From assembly GCF_014200595.1 (NCBI RefSeq), contig NZ_JACHCG010000003.1:566473-630472 (forward strand): a DNA stretch of 64,000 nt, in the 5' to 3' direction. Both the position numbers and the translations under genes were made by a program. Below are positions 24,155 through 35,030 of the stretch, piece after piece. The notes under the pieces are model-generated. The model ran no database searches. It saw only the letters and a program-made list of their open reading frames with translations, and was not told the DNA's origin. The first letter of the stretch is position 1, and the number at the start of each line of letters is the position of its first letter. This DNA is from Pedobacter cryoconitis. GTDB taxonomy: Bacteria > Bacteroidota > Bacteroidia > Sphingobacteriales > Sphingobacteriaceae.

Positions 24155-27010
24155 ATGTATAAAAATATCTTCCCGATTATCGGATTAGCTTTGCTTGCAG
24201 CAATTAACAACCCGGTATCAGGACAACAAAAGACTACAAAACATCAACCAGCTGCTCAACACACCGTAAGCACTGGAAAATTAATCCCCAATGACCCGGC
24301 CGTTAAAATCGGCAGATTACCCAATGGCCTCACTTATTATATCAGGAAAAATGTGGAGCCTAAAAACAGGGCTGAACTCTACCTGGCCAACCGTATTGGT
24401 TCTTTAATGGAAAATGACGATCAGCTAGGACTAGCTCATTTTACCGAACACATGGCTTTTAACGGTACAAAGGATTTCCCTAAAAATGAAATCATTAATT
24501 ACCTGCAAAAAGCAGGAGTACGTTTCGGCGCTGATTTAAATGCTTATACTTCATTTGACCAGACCGTTTATCAATTGCCGATCCCAACAGACAGCACTGA
24601 ACTCTTTCATACTGGTTTTAAAATTCTGGCCAACTGGGCAGGAAAAATCTCTATGGATGGAGACGAAATAGATAGAGAAAGAGGCGTCATCATTGAAGAA
24701 GACCGCCAGAGTGGAAAAAACTCAGGAGAACGGATCAGAAAACAACTGCTTCCGGTCATGCTTAAAGACTCCCGTTATGAAAACAGGCTTCCCATTGGAA
24801 AAATAGACCTCTTAAAAACTTTCACGCACGATAAGATCAGAAACTTTTATGCAGACTGGTACAGGCCGGATTTGCAGGCAGTAATTGCAGTTGGAGATTT
24901 TGACGTCAATGAAGTGGAGAAATTAATTATTGCCAACTTCTCCGGTTTAAAAAACCCGGTCAAAGAAAGGGAAAGATTAAGTTATGACCTTCCGGATAAC
25001 AAAGCACCACTGGTCAAAATTATTACTGATGCAGAACAGCAGTATAATGTCGCTTCTGTAACCTGGAAACAACGTGGAAAGATCTTAAAAACGACCGCAG
25101 ATCAAAGAAAAAATATTGTTTACAGCATGATTAACTCCATGCTGTCTGCACGTTTTCAGGAAATCCTGGAAAAAGACAACGCACCATTCCTGTTTGCGCA
25201 AGGTTCTTTTGGCGGTTATCAGGGAGGCTTAATTCCTGAAATCAATGCTTTTCAAACTACTGCCGGAGCAAAATCAGGGAAAGACCTCTTGCACGCATTC
25301 ACCGCAGCAGTTACTGAGAGTGAAAGGGCTGTCAAATTTGGCTTCCTGCAATCAGAACTTGATGTCGTTAAAAAGAATATTGAAGCCGGGAATGAGATGC
25401 TGTTAAAAGAAAAAGACAAAACTTCCTCTGCTGCTTTTGTAGGAGAATACCTGAGTCATTTTCTAACCGGCTCTGCAATCGGTTCAATCGAGTTCAACTA
25501 TAAAGACACGAAAGAAAATCTGAAAACGATTACCCTTGCCGAAGTAAATGCGCTGGCAAAAACATTGATTACCAAAGAAAATCAAATCATCATTGTAACA
25601 GCTCCTGAAAAGGAAAAAGCGAACCTTCCAACTACAGCTCAATTGCTTGCTGCCTTATCCAATGCAGAAAAAAACCTGAAACCTTATGTGGATAATGCTG
25701 TTAACAAACCTCTTTTAGCACAAAAACCAGTAGCCGGGAAAGTGATCTCAGAAAAGAAATTTGAAGACATCGGCGTTACCCAGTGGACACTGAGCAATGG
25801 AATTAAAGTTTTACTGAAGCCAACAGACTTCAAGAACGATCAGATCCTTTTCAGTTCTTTTTCCAAAGGAGGGACTTCATTAGCAGATCCGGATGATTAT
25901 CAGTCTGCTGATAATGTTGGGATCATTTCTCAAAGTGGACTGGGCGATTTCAACCCTTCACAACTGAACAGGCTTTTAGCTGGAAATACAGGTAGCGCAG
26001 GTGCTTATGTAGGAGAGTTGTACCAGGGCTTTAGTGGAAGTGCCGCACCTAAAGATCTGGAAAATGCACTTCAAATGGTTACCGCCTCGGCATTGACCCC
26101 GCGTAAAGACATAGAAATTTTTAACAAATCAATCAGCGATGCTAAAGTAAGTCTGGAGAATAAAGATGCAGATCCAGAAAGCGTTTTTGCAGATACGGTA
26201 CAGGCTGTGCTTTCTTCTTACAACAAAAGAAATATGCCTTATACACTGGCAGATATTGATAAAATCTCTCTGGACAAAGCTTTCTCTTTCTATAAAGCAC
26301 GTTTTGCAGACCTTGGAGAGCAAAGCTTTGTGTTTGTGGGTAACTTTGACCTGAATACGATCAAGCCCCTTATAGAGACTTATATTGCCAGTTTACCAAC
26401 CTTGAATAAAAAGACGGATTATATTGATCTTGGCTCACGCGCGCCAAGTGGAGTCGTTAGTAAAACAGTCTACAAAGGCCTGGAAGAAAAGGCCAGTGTT
26501 CAATTATATATTCACGGTGACTACGACTATACAGCCGCGAATAATGTACAGCTTGATGCTTTAAGCAGTGCTTTAGAAATTAAAATTCTCGAAAGACTGC
26601 GCGAAAAAGAAAGTGGTGTTTATTCTCCGGGTGTATCACTGAGTGTGAATAAATATCCCAGAGCACATTACTATTTCACCATCTCTTTCAGTTGTGCGCC
26701 AGCGAATGTAGAAAAGCTAATTGCTGCTGCATTGGACGAAGTAAAAACAATCAGGACCAACGGAGCAACCGCTCAGGACCTGGCGAAATTCAAGTCTGAG
26801 GTACAACGCCAGCAAGAATTAAACCTGCGTAACAATGGCTACTGGCTTGGTTATCTGACCACCAGGCTTAAATATGAAGACGACCTGAACCAGTTACTGA
26901 CCGCAAAAGAAAGACTCAATGAAGTGACCACTGAATCTTCTAAAACGAATGCGCAAAAATATCTAAAACAGGATAACTATATCCGGATGGTCCTGATGCC
27001 GCAGCAATAA
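24155..27010 (+). CDS. M16 family zinc peptidase
   Basis: A 951-residue insulinase-type metallopeptidase with a signal peptide (FPIIGLALLAAINNPVSG). The zinc motif HxxEH is H95-FTE-H99 in LAHFTEHMAFNGT, and the distal glutamate lies in EIDRERGVIIEE. The length fits a two-repeat protein in which the N-terminal half is catalytic and the C-terminal half (from about 540, WTLSNGIKVLLKP) is the inactive partner. It would act in the periplasm on peptides or small proteins. It is monocistronic and ends at the terminator at 27028. Confidence 0.93.
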   Translation: MYKNIFPIIGLALLAAINNPVSGQQKTTKHQPAAQHTVSTGKLIPNDPAVKIGRLPNGLTYYIRKNVEPKNRAELYLANRIGSLMENDDQLGLAHFTEHMAFNGTKDFPKNEIINYLQKAGVRFGADLNAYTSFDQTVYQLPIPTDSTELFHTGFKILANWAGKISMDGDEIDRERGVIIEEDRQSGKNSGERIRKQLLPVMLKDSRYENRLPIGKIDLLKTFTHDKIRNFYADWYRPDLQAVIAVGDFDVNEVEKLIIANFSGLKNPVKERERLSYDLPDNKAPLVKIITDAEQQYNVASVTWKQRGKILKTTADQRKNIVYSMINSMLSARFQEILEKDNAPFLFAQGSFGGYQGGLIPEINAFQTTAGAKSGKDLLHAFTAAVTESERAVKFGFLQSELDVVKKNIEAGNEMLLKEKDKTSSAAFVGEYLSHFLTGSAIGSIEFNYKDTKENLKTITLAEVNALAKTLITKENQIIIVTAPEKEKANLPTTAQLLAALSNAEKNLKPYVDNAVNKPLLAQKPVAGKVISEKKFEDIGVTQWTLSNGIKVLLKPTDFKNDQILFSSFSKGGTSLADPDDYQSADNVGIISQSGLGDFNPSQLNRLLAGNTGSAGAYVGELYQGFSGSAAPKDLENALQMVTASALTPRKDIEIFNKSISDAKVSLENKDADPESVFADTVQAVLSSYNKRNMPYTLADIDKISLDKAFSFYKARFADLGEQSFVFVGNFDLNTIKPLIETYIASLPTLNKKTDYIDLGSRAPSGVVSKTVYKGLEEKASVQLYIHGDYDYTAANNVQLDALSSALEIKILERLREKESGVYSPGVSLSVNKYPRAHYYFTISFSCAPANVEKLIAAALDEVKTIRTNGATAQDLAKFKSEVQRQQELNLRNNGYWLGYLTTRLKYEDDLNQLLTAKERLNEVTTESSKTNAQKYLKQDNYIRMVLMPQQ

Positions 27011-27027
27011 CAAATAAGGCATTAACC

Positions 27028-27061
27028 AAAAGCGGACATGAATTAAATCATGTCCGCTTTT
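27028..27061. terminator. Bidirectional terminator
   Basis: AAAAGCGGACATGA, loop ATTAAA, TCATGTCCGCTTTT followed by more T. It lies between the convergent M16 and GHL10-type genes and serves both. Confidence 0.9.
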
Positions 27062-27062
27062 T

Positions 27063-28595
27063 TTATTTAGTCTCGACCCCTACCGGGCCGCTGGCATCAC
27101 TCTCATTCTTCAGCCTGTCAAGCGCTGTCACGAGGTAAGTATATCTTTTGCCTTTAATCGTATTGGTATCCAGAAAGGATGGAGTATCATTAAAGCTGAT
27201 TTTGATAATATTCTTAGGATTGACCACACTGATTTTTTCTCCTTCATCAAACCGGTAAATTACATATCCCGAAGCCGTTTCTCCATCTTCTGCTTTTAAC
27301 GGTGCCGACCATTTTAACTGTACACCAATGCCTACTGCCTCTGCACTTAAACCCTGTGGCATATTTGGTACAATCTCGTCCAGCCATGGCATTTGCGGAG
27401 GAAGTGCCGGATATTTGTATAAATCATTCCTCAGAGAATCTGCCGTTGCTCTTGCCACAGTAGAAAATGACTTGGAACTAAAAAACACACTTCCCTGCAC
27501 CCGGTTATTCTCGCGCATATACCTGATCTGATCTGGAATCTGGCTTGGATCCCTCCAGGCAGCTTCCATTCGCTGATTCATCAGATAAGCAGCCTGTCCG
27601 ATATAAAGATGTCTGCCGTAAGTATTGTTACTCCACCAGTCTACTAAAGTGTCGAATGGCGCAGCCTTCCTGGTAAAACTGAAATAAACCTGCGGATTGA
27701 TATAATCTACCCAGCCTTCCTTAATCCATTTCCTTGAATCGGCGTACAATTCTGTAAAGTTCGAAAGGCCATTCGTTTCAGATCCCTGAGGATCTTCTTT
27801 CCTGTTTTTCCAGATCCCAAAAGGACTGATTCCGAATTTTACGTATTTTTTATAATGGTGGATACTGTCATCCAGCTGTTTAATCAGCAGGTCAACATTA
27901 TTTCTTCTCCAATCATTCAGATTTGTAAAACCATTGGAGTATTTACTGAAAGTAGCCCCATCATTAATGCGCTGCCCGGCAATAGGATAAGGATAGAAAT
28001 AATCATCAAAATGAATCCCATCTACATCGTAACCTTTAACCACGTCTAAAATAACCTGCACAATATATTCTCTGACCTCAGGTATTCCGGGATCAAATTG
28101 TTTTTTTCCGCCATAGGTAAAAAACATATCCGGCCTTTTTTTAGTCATATGGTCTTCGCTGAATACAGTATTCGCGCTCATACTTGCCCGATATGGGTTA
28201 AACCAGGCATGTAATTCCATACCACGGGAGTGCGCTTCTGTAATCGCAAACTCTAAAGGGTCATATCCCGGGCTCGGTGCAACACCTTGTCTGCCCATCA
28301 GCCACTGGCTCCATGGTTCTCTTGATTTGCGGTAAAATGCATCGGCTGCTGGTCTTACTTGCAGCATAATAGCGTTCATTCCATTTCTTTTATGCTGATC
28401 AAGCAGGGCAATCAATTCCTGCTTTTGTTCATCCACACTCAGGCCTGGTCTTGAAGGCCAGTCAATATTCGTAACAGTTGCAACCCAAACCCCTCTGAAC
28501 TCCCTTTTTGGAGCAATTTTTGCTGCTGTTTGTGCATAGATAAAAATTGGGGTGATTAAAGTTGTTAGAATTGCAAAAACAATCTTTTTCAGCAT
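27063..28595 (-). CDS. Family 10-like glycosyl hydrolase (GHL10 / YngK type)
   Basis: A 510-residue secreted protein with signal peptide LKKIVFAILTTLITPIFIYAQ. The barrel domain opens KREFRGVWVATVTNIDWPS (about residues 29-47) and contains QVRPAADAFY, HAWFNPYRAS, VDGIHFDDYFYP (with the presumed catalytic acids) and WVDYINPQVYF. A C-terminal fibronectin type III-like domain (about 415-510, VQLKWSAP...YVIYRF) follows. Family members act on cell-wall or exopolysaccharide glycans, but the substrate is not established. It stands alone. Confidence 0.9.
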   Translation of the reverse strand: MLKKIVFAILTTLITPIFIYAQTAAKIAPKREFRGVWVATVTNIDWPSRPGLSVDEQKQELIALLDQHKRNGMNAIMLQVRPAADAFYRKSREPWSQWLMGRQGVAPSPGYDPLEFAITEAHSRGMELHAWFNPYRASMSANTVFSEDHMTKKRPDMFFTYGGKKQFDPGIPEVREYIVQVILDVVKGYDVDGIHFDDYFYPYPIAGQRINDGATFSKYSNGFTNLNDWRRNNVDLLIKQLDDSIHHYKKYVKFGISPFGIWKNRKEDPQGSETNGLSNFTELYADSRKWIKEGWVDYINPQVYFSFTRKAAPFDTLVDWWSNNTYGRHLYIGQAAYLMNQRMEAAWRDPSQIPDQIRYMRENNRVQGSVFFSSKSFSTVARATADSLRNDLYKYPALPPQMPWLDEIVPNMPQGLSAEAVGIGVQLKWSAPLKAEDGETASGYVIYRFDEGEKISVVNPKNIIKISFNDTPSFLDTNTIKGKRYTYLVTALDRLKNESDASGPVGVETK

Positions 28596-28811
28596 TATTG
28601 GTTCTTTTGGTAGTTTAAATTTAAAATAAATGTGGGGATGTAATACTCAAATTTGAGCCCCAACGTTAGCAATTAAACGATTTTTTTTTAGCTCTCATAC
28701 AAATTGGGTCATTTTTTTTACCACAAATCATATTATTTATCCTATGTTCGTTTTTTTTATCAATAAGTATTATAAACAATTCGACAAAGAAACCTCAATT
28801 TTTGATTTCAA

Positions 28812-29720
28812 ATGTTAGACCGTAAAGATCCCGTAAATAAAGGAGACCGTAATAAAATATATTTTCTAATTGTAGTAATAGTGGCCTTATTAGGTACAAA
28901 TGCGTTTTTATATTTCAAGGATAAATATGAAAAAGAGCGCTTTGTCACTACCAATACCGAAAAAGAAAGGCTAAAACTGGAAGTAGAAAAGATAGAGGTC
29001 GAATTTGATAAGGTGAATACTATGAATGTTGCCCTGACAGAAAAGCTTCAGAATGAGCAGAAACTGGCCAGAGTAAAAATTTCCGCACTTAAACAATCCT
29101 TACAAAAAGGACAGGTTACCCAAGCAGAACTCATCGCCGCTCAGGCAGAACTTAAAAAATTACGCGCATTTTTAACGGATTACAAAGACGATTTCTCCCG
29201 TTTAGAGAAGGAAAACTCTTTTCTTAAGGCCGAAAGAGACAGTTTGGTCAGATCAGTGACCACAGTATCTGCCAAAGCAAATGCATTGGAAAAGAAAAAC
29301 ACAGAATTAAATGCCAAAGTAAAAAGCGGTGCAGCTTTAAAGGCTTTTAATGTAGCTCTTGCTGCATTTAAAGTTAAAAATAGCGGTAAAAATGTAGAAG
29401 TAACTAAAGCATCAACTGCTAAGAAACTGATCACTTATTTTAACATCATTCCTAATGAACTGGCAACAAAAGACTATCACAAAATTTATATCCGTGTTTT
29501 TGATCCTTCAGGAAACCTGATTGCCGATGAACAGAACATGTTTGAAGCAGAGGGTCAGGAAATGCAGTATAGTGATATGATTACTATTTCTTATAACAAT
29601 GATGCAACGGCTTATACCATTGAATGGGTAAACCCAAGACCTTTTGTAAAAGGGACTTATGCGATTCTGCTTTATGCAAATGGCTTTAACATGGGGAAAG
29701 CAGCTATTACGTTAAAGTAA
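28812..29720 (+). CDS. Membrane-anchored coiled-coil protein
   Basis: A 302-residue protein with one N-terminal membrane segment (IYFLIVVIVALLGTNAFLYF, about 15-34) and a long coiled coil (about 38-180), rich in EKE, LKK and AEL repeats. A C-terminal globular domain of about 100 residues (KLITYFNIIPNELATKDYHKIYIRVFDP) looks beta-rich. The protein would sit in the inner membrane with its bulk in the periplasm. I do not recognise a named family. It ends two bases before the convergent sensor kinase gene. Confidence 0.75.
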   Translation: MLDRKDPVNKGDRNKIYFLIVVIVALLGTNAFLYFKDKYEKERFVTTNTEKERLKLEVEKIEVEFDKVNTMNVALTEKLQNEQKLARVKISALKQSLQKGQVTQAELIAAQAELKKLRAFLTDYKDDFSRLEKENSFLKAERDSLVRSVTTVSAKANALEKKNTELNAKVKSGAALKAFNVALAAFKVKNSGKNVEVTKASTAKKLITYFNIIPNELATKDYHKIYIRVFDPSGNLIADEQNMFEAEGQEMQYSDMITISYNNDATAYTIEWVNPRPFVKGTYAILLYANGFNMGKAAITLK

Positions 29721-29721
29721 T

Positions 29722-32700
29722 TTAAGCTTGTCCCTGAACAAGCGGGAAACTCAGATAAAAGGTTGTCCCTGTATCAGCCACTGATTTGAAGTCTATTGTT
29801 CCTCCTGCATTTTCTACAGCCTGTTTCACAAAAGCCAAACCTAAACCTGTTCCAGAAGATTTGGTCGTGAAATTCGGAACAAAGATTTTCGGTTGCAGAT
29901 CAAGATCGATCCCCTTTCCGTTATCCTCTACCTCCACCCAAACATAATGCTGATCGTTGGTAATCTTGATAAAGATCATGCACTTATCTTTCATATTTGC
30001 AGCTTCTATCGCATTCTTCATCAGGTTATTGAACGAACGCAGCATCTGATCTTTATCGCCCTGTATCAGCACTTCTTTATTGGTCAGGTTAGAAATATAG
30101 ATTTCTACATTTTTAGTGTTTACAAAGACATCTCTTGTCTGTTCAATAATTGGGATCAGCTTCAAATTTTCCAGCTTGGTATCCGGCATTTTGGCAAAGT
30201 TCGAAAACTCCGAAGCAATAGTTGCCAGACTATCAATCTGCTCTACAAAAGATCTGTAGAACCGCTCAAATTTCTGTTCGAAATTAGGATCTTTCTCTTT
30301 CCATGATTTCTCCAGCAATTGTACCCCCAGCTTTAAAGGAGTAAGTGGGTTTTTGATTTCATGGGCAACTTGCTTGGCCATTTCACGCCACGCACTCTCT
30401 CTTTCAGATTTAGCCAGCTTAACCGCACTTTCTTCCAGCGCAGCAATCATTTTATTATATTCTTTGATCAATGAACCAATCTCATCATGACGCGACCAGA
30501 TAATCGGCTGATTTTTCTGTCCGAGTTTAGTCTTTTTAATACTCTCCTGAATAAAAGTTAAAGGACTCGTGATCTGATTGGCCAGAAATACTGCCAGAAT
30601 ACCAATGGCTACAAAAACGAGTGCATAAATATTAATCAGTGTATTGATGAACAGTCCTATTTTCGACTGATAATCGGCTTCATTTCCATAATAAGGCAAA
30701 CCAATATAAGCTACAGTCTGATTTTGTGCATTACGGATCGGCGCATAAGCAGACGAATATTTGAATTCCCCAATAGTTTCCTGAGGATTGGAATATTCTG
30801 ACCGTTGAACCTGCTTCAGATAGATATAGGCTTTAGGCTCCATTTTAGTGCCTATAATGCCATAATCATACATTTTAGGCAATGAAGTGAACAACAGGTT
30901 CCCATCTGTGTCAAACAAGTTTAAATAGGCAGAATTGATATCCGCAAACTGGTTGAAATTAATCACAGCCATATCAGTTGCTTCCGGTATCCCGGTACTG
31001 AATATTTGCTTCTCATAAGAGAGCTGTACTTTCCGGATCTTTTCTCTGATAAAATCTTCTTGTTGTTTTCTGTATTCGTCACGGATATAAAAGAAAGTAG
31101 ACCAGCCAACGATCAGTAAAGTGGCTACAACCGAAAGCACAATGGAAAGCTGTATCCTGGTCTTGTACAAGATCTTATTCGCATTGATCATTAAAGAGCG
31201 GTTGATATTAAACCATCCCCCCCAGCTCTTATCAATGTTCTTCAATAGCCAGATCAGCATATACAACGCCGCAGAAAAGATAATAAACATCAAAAAGAAG
31301 AAAGACAATGCGGCGAGCCTTACAATATAGTTCACCTTCTCTTTACTGATGACAATGATTTTAGAGTTACTCGCAGAATAGATTAAATGGCTATACCCTA
31401 ATTTAGGCTCATTTACAATTACAGGTTCTCCGTAAACGCCCTTAAACTCTGTATTGGCTATTTTATAAGTATACTTTCCGGCCTGCTTGATCAGCTTATT
31501 ATTGTTATAAAAGGCAAAAGAATAATTACTATAATCTTCATCATTTTTCAATTTACCATCAATCAGGATCTCAGGGAACTGGCTGTTATAATTATACTGT
31601 TGTGACTTCAGCTCGATGACCAGCGTACCCAGAATATGGTTATCATCAAAAATCGGGATGATCCCGAAGTAATTCTGATAACCAAAAGTATCATTCAGGC
31701 GGTAAAAGAAATTAGAAATCTTTACAGAACCCGATTTAACCAGGTTTTGATAGTGTTGCAGTGACCGGTCTTCTCTTACAGCAAGTGTCGAATCGGTTGC
31801 ATTAAATTCATAAAAATTATGTTCAAATGGAGACAAATACCCATCCAAAAAGGTCTTGATAATATAATTCTGTAGCGCAAGATGCCGGTTTGATCCCGGA
31901 CTTTTAAAATAATCGGTAATAAATAAATCATTGGAAATCCCATTCCCAAGGCTTTCAATAGAGTTAATAACTTTCGGATCATCCGAAGACTGTAACTTCT
32001 GGGCGATCACATACCGGTTGCTCCGCTCTTTAATATCATTGAATTTCAAATACTTAATAGAAGAAATAAAAGCAAGACAGAAAAAAACAGCAGCAAAAAC
32101 ACCTATCGAAAACTTATTCTTCTGAATATAGCCATTATAGGAAATGATAAACAGGAATAACGCGTATGCGATAAAAAAGGCTGTAAAGTCTATACACAAC
32201 ATGTAAATGAAGTACAAAACAAACAGGCTCAGGAATACAATCAACCGCTCTTTATTGGTCACGTTTAATTGCCTGGTCAGTTCTATACAGATATTAGCCA
32301 GCAGATAAACATTAAACCAGACCAGGCAAAGAATAATAATACATACCCAGCTTAACCAGCTCAGGTTGATAATATTGGTAATATCAAAGTTGATTTTAGA
32401 ATTATAAATAAGACCAAAAAAGACTTCATTCATCAAAAAGGCAATACCAGAAAACAGCAGCAACAAAAATAAATGGAAAAATAAACCCGCTATTTTGCTC
32501 CTGACCATCCATTGCGGAAGCCGGTATTGGTCTTTATAAGTAAACATAAAAAGTACAACCCAGGTAATGGAGAGTACATTGAGCAGGAAGTCTCCAAGAG
32601 AGGGCAAGAAGAAGCTCTCTGCATAAATAACAGGGCTGAAGATTTCCAGACTGAACTGATGGTTATACCAGCCGTATTCCAGGTCTGTAACTCTTACACC

Positions 32701-33450
32701 TAAGAAAAAAACAATAATCAGCAGTGTCGCCGGGATCAGATAACCTCTTTTAGCCAGCCGCGCGCAAAATGAATTTACAAAAAGGGCAAAACTGAATAAA
32801 CCGACTATCCAAAGCCAGATTTGTATGGTAGAATAAACGCTTTCTGTGTAGTTGGGCTTAAGCTTAACTTCAAACAGCAATTTGCCATCGAGGTTCATAA
32901 TACCGTTCACCTGTTCATCCATAAAGGAAGCCAGGGCGAGAGAATTAGAAGAAGATAAATCTTTAACAATCCCGTTTTTAAGATACCGGTTCTGAATACT
33001 GAACTGATCTTTGATATCGATCAGAAAGATCAAGGTATAACTTCCTTCTGTCTTTTTTATCGCTTCATACCATCCATTGGCCAGTTGCAAGAAGGAAGAT
33101 CCTTCTTTTACCTTATCCAGATTTGGTGGTATTGCTTTATAAGAACTCCAGAATTTAAGGACGGAATGGTCGTAGGTCAGGATATTAATTCCTTTGGCAC
33201 CAAAGGAATTAATATAATTCAAAGCAAATGTTTCATTCAGGTGAAATTGCTTGGCTCTTTCAAGCTGCTGCGCATCTGCTAAGAAATCATATACAGTCTG
33301 TTCGTTTAAGGCAAGGTTTTCCTGAAGTTTACTTGCCTCATGTTGCAGGAGGTCTTTTTCTGTTATAGAGTGTTTTAACGATAATGCAGTAACTATACAG
33401 CATATCCCCAGAATCAATAAAAGAAATCTTATTTTACCCCCTATATTCAC
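29722..33450 (-). CDS. Large membrane sensor histidine kinase (NtrY-like layout)
   Basis: A 1242-residue sensor kinase. The N-terminal part contains many membrane segments, including a cluster at about residues 210-470. A periplasmic sensing region (about 480-700), more membrane segments near 720 and 780, a second sensor region and a HAMP domain (LANQITSPLTFIQESIKK, about 960-1010) follow. The HisKA phosphoacceptor is in AHEIKNPLTPLKL, and the ATPase domain shows the N box NLMKNAIEAA and G boxes DNGKGIDL and GTGLGLAF. No response regulator is adjacent. The layout resembles NtrY-type kinases fused to a larger membrane sensor; its signal is unknown. Confidence 0.9.
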   Translation of the reverse strand: MNIGGKIRFLLLILGICCIVTALSLKHSITEKDLLQHEASKLQENLALNEQTVYDFLADAQQLERAKQFHLNETFALNYINSFGAKGINILTYDHSVLKFWSSYKAIPPNLDKVKEGSSFLQLANGWYEAIKKTEGSYTLIFLIDIKDQFSIQNRYLKNGIVKDLSSSNSLALASFMDEQVNGIMNLDGKLLFEVKLKPNYTESVYSTIQIWLWIVGLFSFALFVNSFCARLAKRGYLIPATLLIIVFFLGVRVTDLEYGWYNHQFSLEIFSPVIYAESFFLPSLGDFLLNVLSITWVVLFMFTYKDQYRLPQWMVRSKIAGLFFHLFLLLLFSGIAFLMNEVFFGLIYNSKINFDITNIINLSWLSWVCIIILCLVWFNVYLLANICIELTRQLNVTNKERLIVFLSLFVLYFIYMLCIDFTAFFIAYALFLFIISYNGYIQKNKFSIGVFAAVFFCLAFISSIKYLKFNDIKERSNRYVIAQKLQSSDDPKVINSIESLGNGISNDLFITDYFKSPGSNRHLALQNYIIKTFLDGYLSPFEHNFYEFNATDSTLAVREDRSLQHYQNLVKSGSVKISNFFYRLNDTFGYQNYFGIIPIFDDNHILGTLVIELKSQQYNYNSQFPEILIDGKLKNDEDYSNYSFAFYNNNKLIKQAGKYTYKIANTEFKGVYGEPVIVNEPKLGYSHLIYSASNSKIIVISKEKVNYIVRLAALSFFFLMFIIFSAALYMLIWLLKNIDKSWGGWFNINRSLMINANKILYKTRIQLSIVLSVVATLLIVGWSTFFYIRDEYRKQQEDFIREKIRKVQLSYEKQIFSTGIPEATDMAVINFNQFADINSAYLNLFDTDGNLLFTSLPKMYDYGIIGTKMEPKAYIYLKQVQRSEYSNPQETIGEFKYSSAYAPIRNAQNQTVAYIGLPYYGNEADYQSKIGLFINTLINIYALVFVAIGILAVFLANQITSPLTFIQESIKKTKLGQKNQPIIWSRHDEIGSLIKEYNKMIAALEESAVKLAKSERESAWREMAKQVAHEIKNPLTPLKLGVQLLEKSWKEKDPNFEQKFERFYRSFVEQIDSLATIASEFSNFAKMPDTKLENLKLIPIIEQTRDVFVNTKNVEIYISNLTNKEVLIQGDKDQMLRSFNNLMKNAIEAANMKDKCMIFIKITNDQHYVWVEVEDNGKGIDLDLQPKIFVPNFTTKSSGTGLGLAFVKQAVENAGGTIDFKSVADTGTTFYLSFPLVQGQA

Positions 33451-33478
33451 GCCGGATCTTTTTTTTTATAAATACCGA

Positions 33479-34363
33479 TTAAACAGGGACAGCAGCCGAA
33501 CTGGTCTGTGCTTCTCTGCTTACTTTTTTAACCAGCCCTTGTAAAACTTTACCAGGTCCTACTTCTATAAATTCATTTGCTCCGTCTGCCAGCATACGCT
33601 CTACTGTCTGTGTCCATCTCACTGCACCTGTCAATTGCGTGATTAAATTAAATTTAATCTTTTCAGGATCTGTTTGTGGCATTGGGTCAACATTCTGGTA
33701 AATCGGACATACCGGAGGTAAAATTGTAGTGTTTTCTATGGCTTCTTTCAGTTCGATTCTTGCTGGTTCCATCAGCGGAGAGTGAAATGCACCACCTACA
33801 TTTAATTTTAATGCTCTCTTTGCTCCTGCTTCTGTTAATTTTGCGCAGGCAAGATCTATACCTTCTATACTGCCGGAAATAACCAGCTGGCCCGGGCAAT
33901 TATAATTTGCTGCTACAACTACTTCGTCAATTTCTGCGCAGATTTTTTCTACTACATCATCTGCCAGCCCTAAGATTGCAGCCATAGTTGAAGGTTGTAA
34001 TTCGCAGGCCTTCTGCATCGCATTTGCACGTGCAATTACGAGTTTTAATCCATCTTCAAAAGAGATTGCTGAGGCAGCAACCAAGGCTGAAAACTCTCCT
34101 AAGGAGTGTCCGGCAACCATATCAGGTTTAAAATCATCTCCTAAAGATTTGGCAAGGATCACCGAGTGCAGGAATATGGCAGGTTGAGTAACATTCGTTT
34201 GTTTCAACTCTTCTTCAGTACCCGAGAACATGATGTCGCTTATGCGGAAGCCAATAATATTATTTGCTTTTTCAAATAATTCTCTGGCCATTTCAGTTTC
34301 GTACAGTTCTTTACCCATACCTGAAAATTGCGCGCCCTGCCCTGGAAATAAATATGCTTTCAT
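33479..34363 (-). CDS. fabD: Malonyl-CoA:ACP transacylase
   Basis: A 294-residue transacylase that loads malonyl groups on acyl carrier protein for fatty acid elongation. The motif LFPGQGAQFSGMG is at residues 5-17, the catalytic serine in GHSLGEFSAL near 91, and the catalytic histidine in GAFHSPLMEPA near 200. Length is normal. It is followed downstream by the sensor kinase and preceded by folE, all on the minus strand with short spacers, so these genes may be read together. Confidence 0.95.
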   Translation of the reverse strand: MKAYLFPGQGAQFSGMGKELYETEMARELFEKANNIIGFRISDIMFSGTEEELKQTNVTQPAIFLHSVILAKSLGDDFKPDMVAGHSLGEFSALVAASAISFEDGLKLVIARANAMQKACELQPSTMAAILGLADDVVEKICAEIDEVVVAANYNCPGQLVISGSIEGIDLACAKLTEAGAKRALKLNVGGAFHSPLMEPARIELKEAIENTTILPPVCPIYQNVDPMPQTDPEKIKFNLITQLTGAVRWTQTVERMLADGANEFIEVGPGKVLQGLVKKVSREAQTSSAAVPV

Positions 34364-34381
34364 TTATATTATTATTGTTTT

Positions 34382-35017
34382 CTAATGTAACCGTGCTGTT
34401 ATTAACCTCAAAAACTCTGCCCTCGTTTTATCTTTGGCAAATTCTCCTGTAAAAGCCGAGGTAGTTGTCACTGAATTTTGCTTTTGTATCCCTCTCATTG
34501 CCATACATAAATGCTGGCATTCAATCACGACTGCTACGCCTGCCGGGTTTAAAGTTTCCTGGATACAATCTCTGATTTCATTCGTCAGTCTTTCCTGTAC
34601 CTGTAACCTTCTCGCAAAAGCATCCACAACACGTGGGATCTTGCTTAAACCAACAATATGACCATTAGGAATATAAGCTACATGCGCTTTTCCAAAGAAA
34701 GGCAGCATATGATGTTCGCACATCGAGTAAACTTCTATGTCTTTAACCACAACCATCTGACTGTAATCTTCTTTAAACATAGCTGAACGCAGAATTTCTG
34801 CTGGCTTAATATCATAACCATGCGTCAGATATTGCAGCGCTTTAGCTACACGTTCAGGTGTTTTTAATAAACCCTCACGCTGAGGATCTTCTCCCAGCTG
34901 AGTCAATATATCCGTATAGTGACTGGAAATAGAAACTGTTTTTGCTGTATTGTAACGATCTATTTTAACATACCCTTCGTTTTCTTCATCGAAGGCATCT
35001 AGTGTATTATTTTCCAT
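34382..35017 (-). CDS. folE: GTP cyclohydrolase I
   Basis: A 211-residue type IA enzyme that opens GTP to dihydroneopterin triphosphate, the first step to folate and related pterins. Zinc ligands lie in [14 protein letters not shown] (Cys and His) and [11 protein letters not shown] (Cys). The N-terminal 25 residues are variable. It lies 13 bases from the 6-carboxytetrahydropterin synthase gene, so GTP-derived dihydroneopterin triphosphate can flow to both folate and queuosine. Confidence 0.95.
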   Translation of the reverse strand: MENNTLDAFDEENEGYVKIDRYNTAKTVSISSHYTDILTQLGEDPQREGLLKTPERVAKALQYLTHGYDIKPAEILRSAMFKEDYSQMVVVKDIEVYSMCEHHMLPFFGKAHVAYIPNGHIVGLSKIPRVVDAFARRLQVQERLTNEIRDCIQETLNPAGVAVVIECQHLCMAMRGIQKQNSVTTTSAFTGEFAKDKTRAEFLRLITARLH

Positions 35018-35030
35018 GTATATCGTGTGC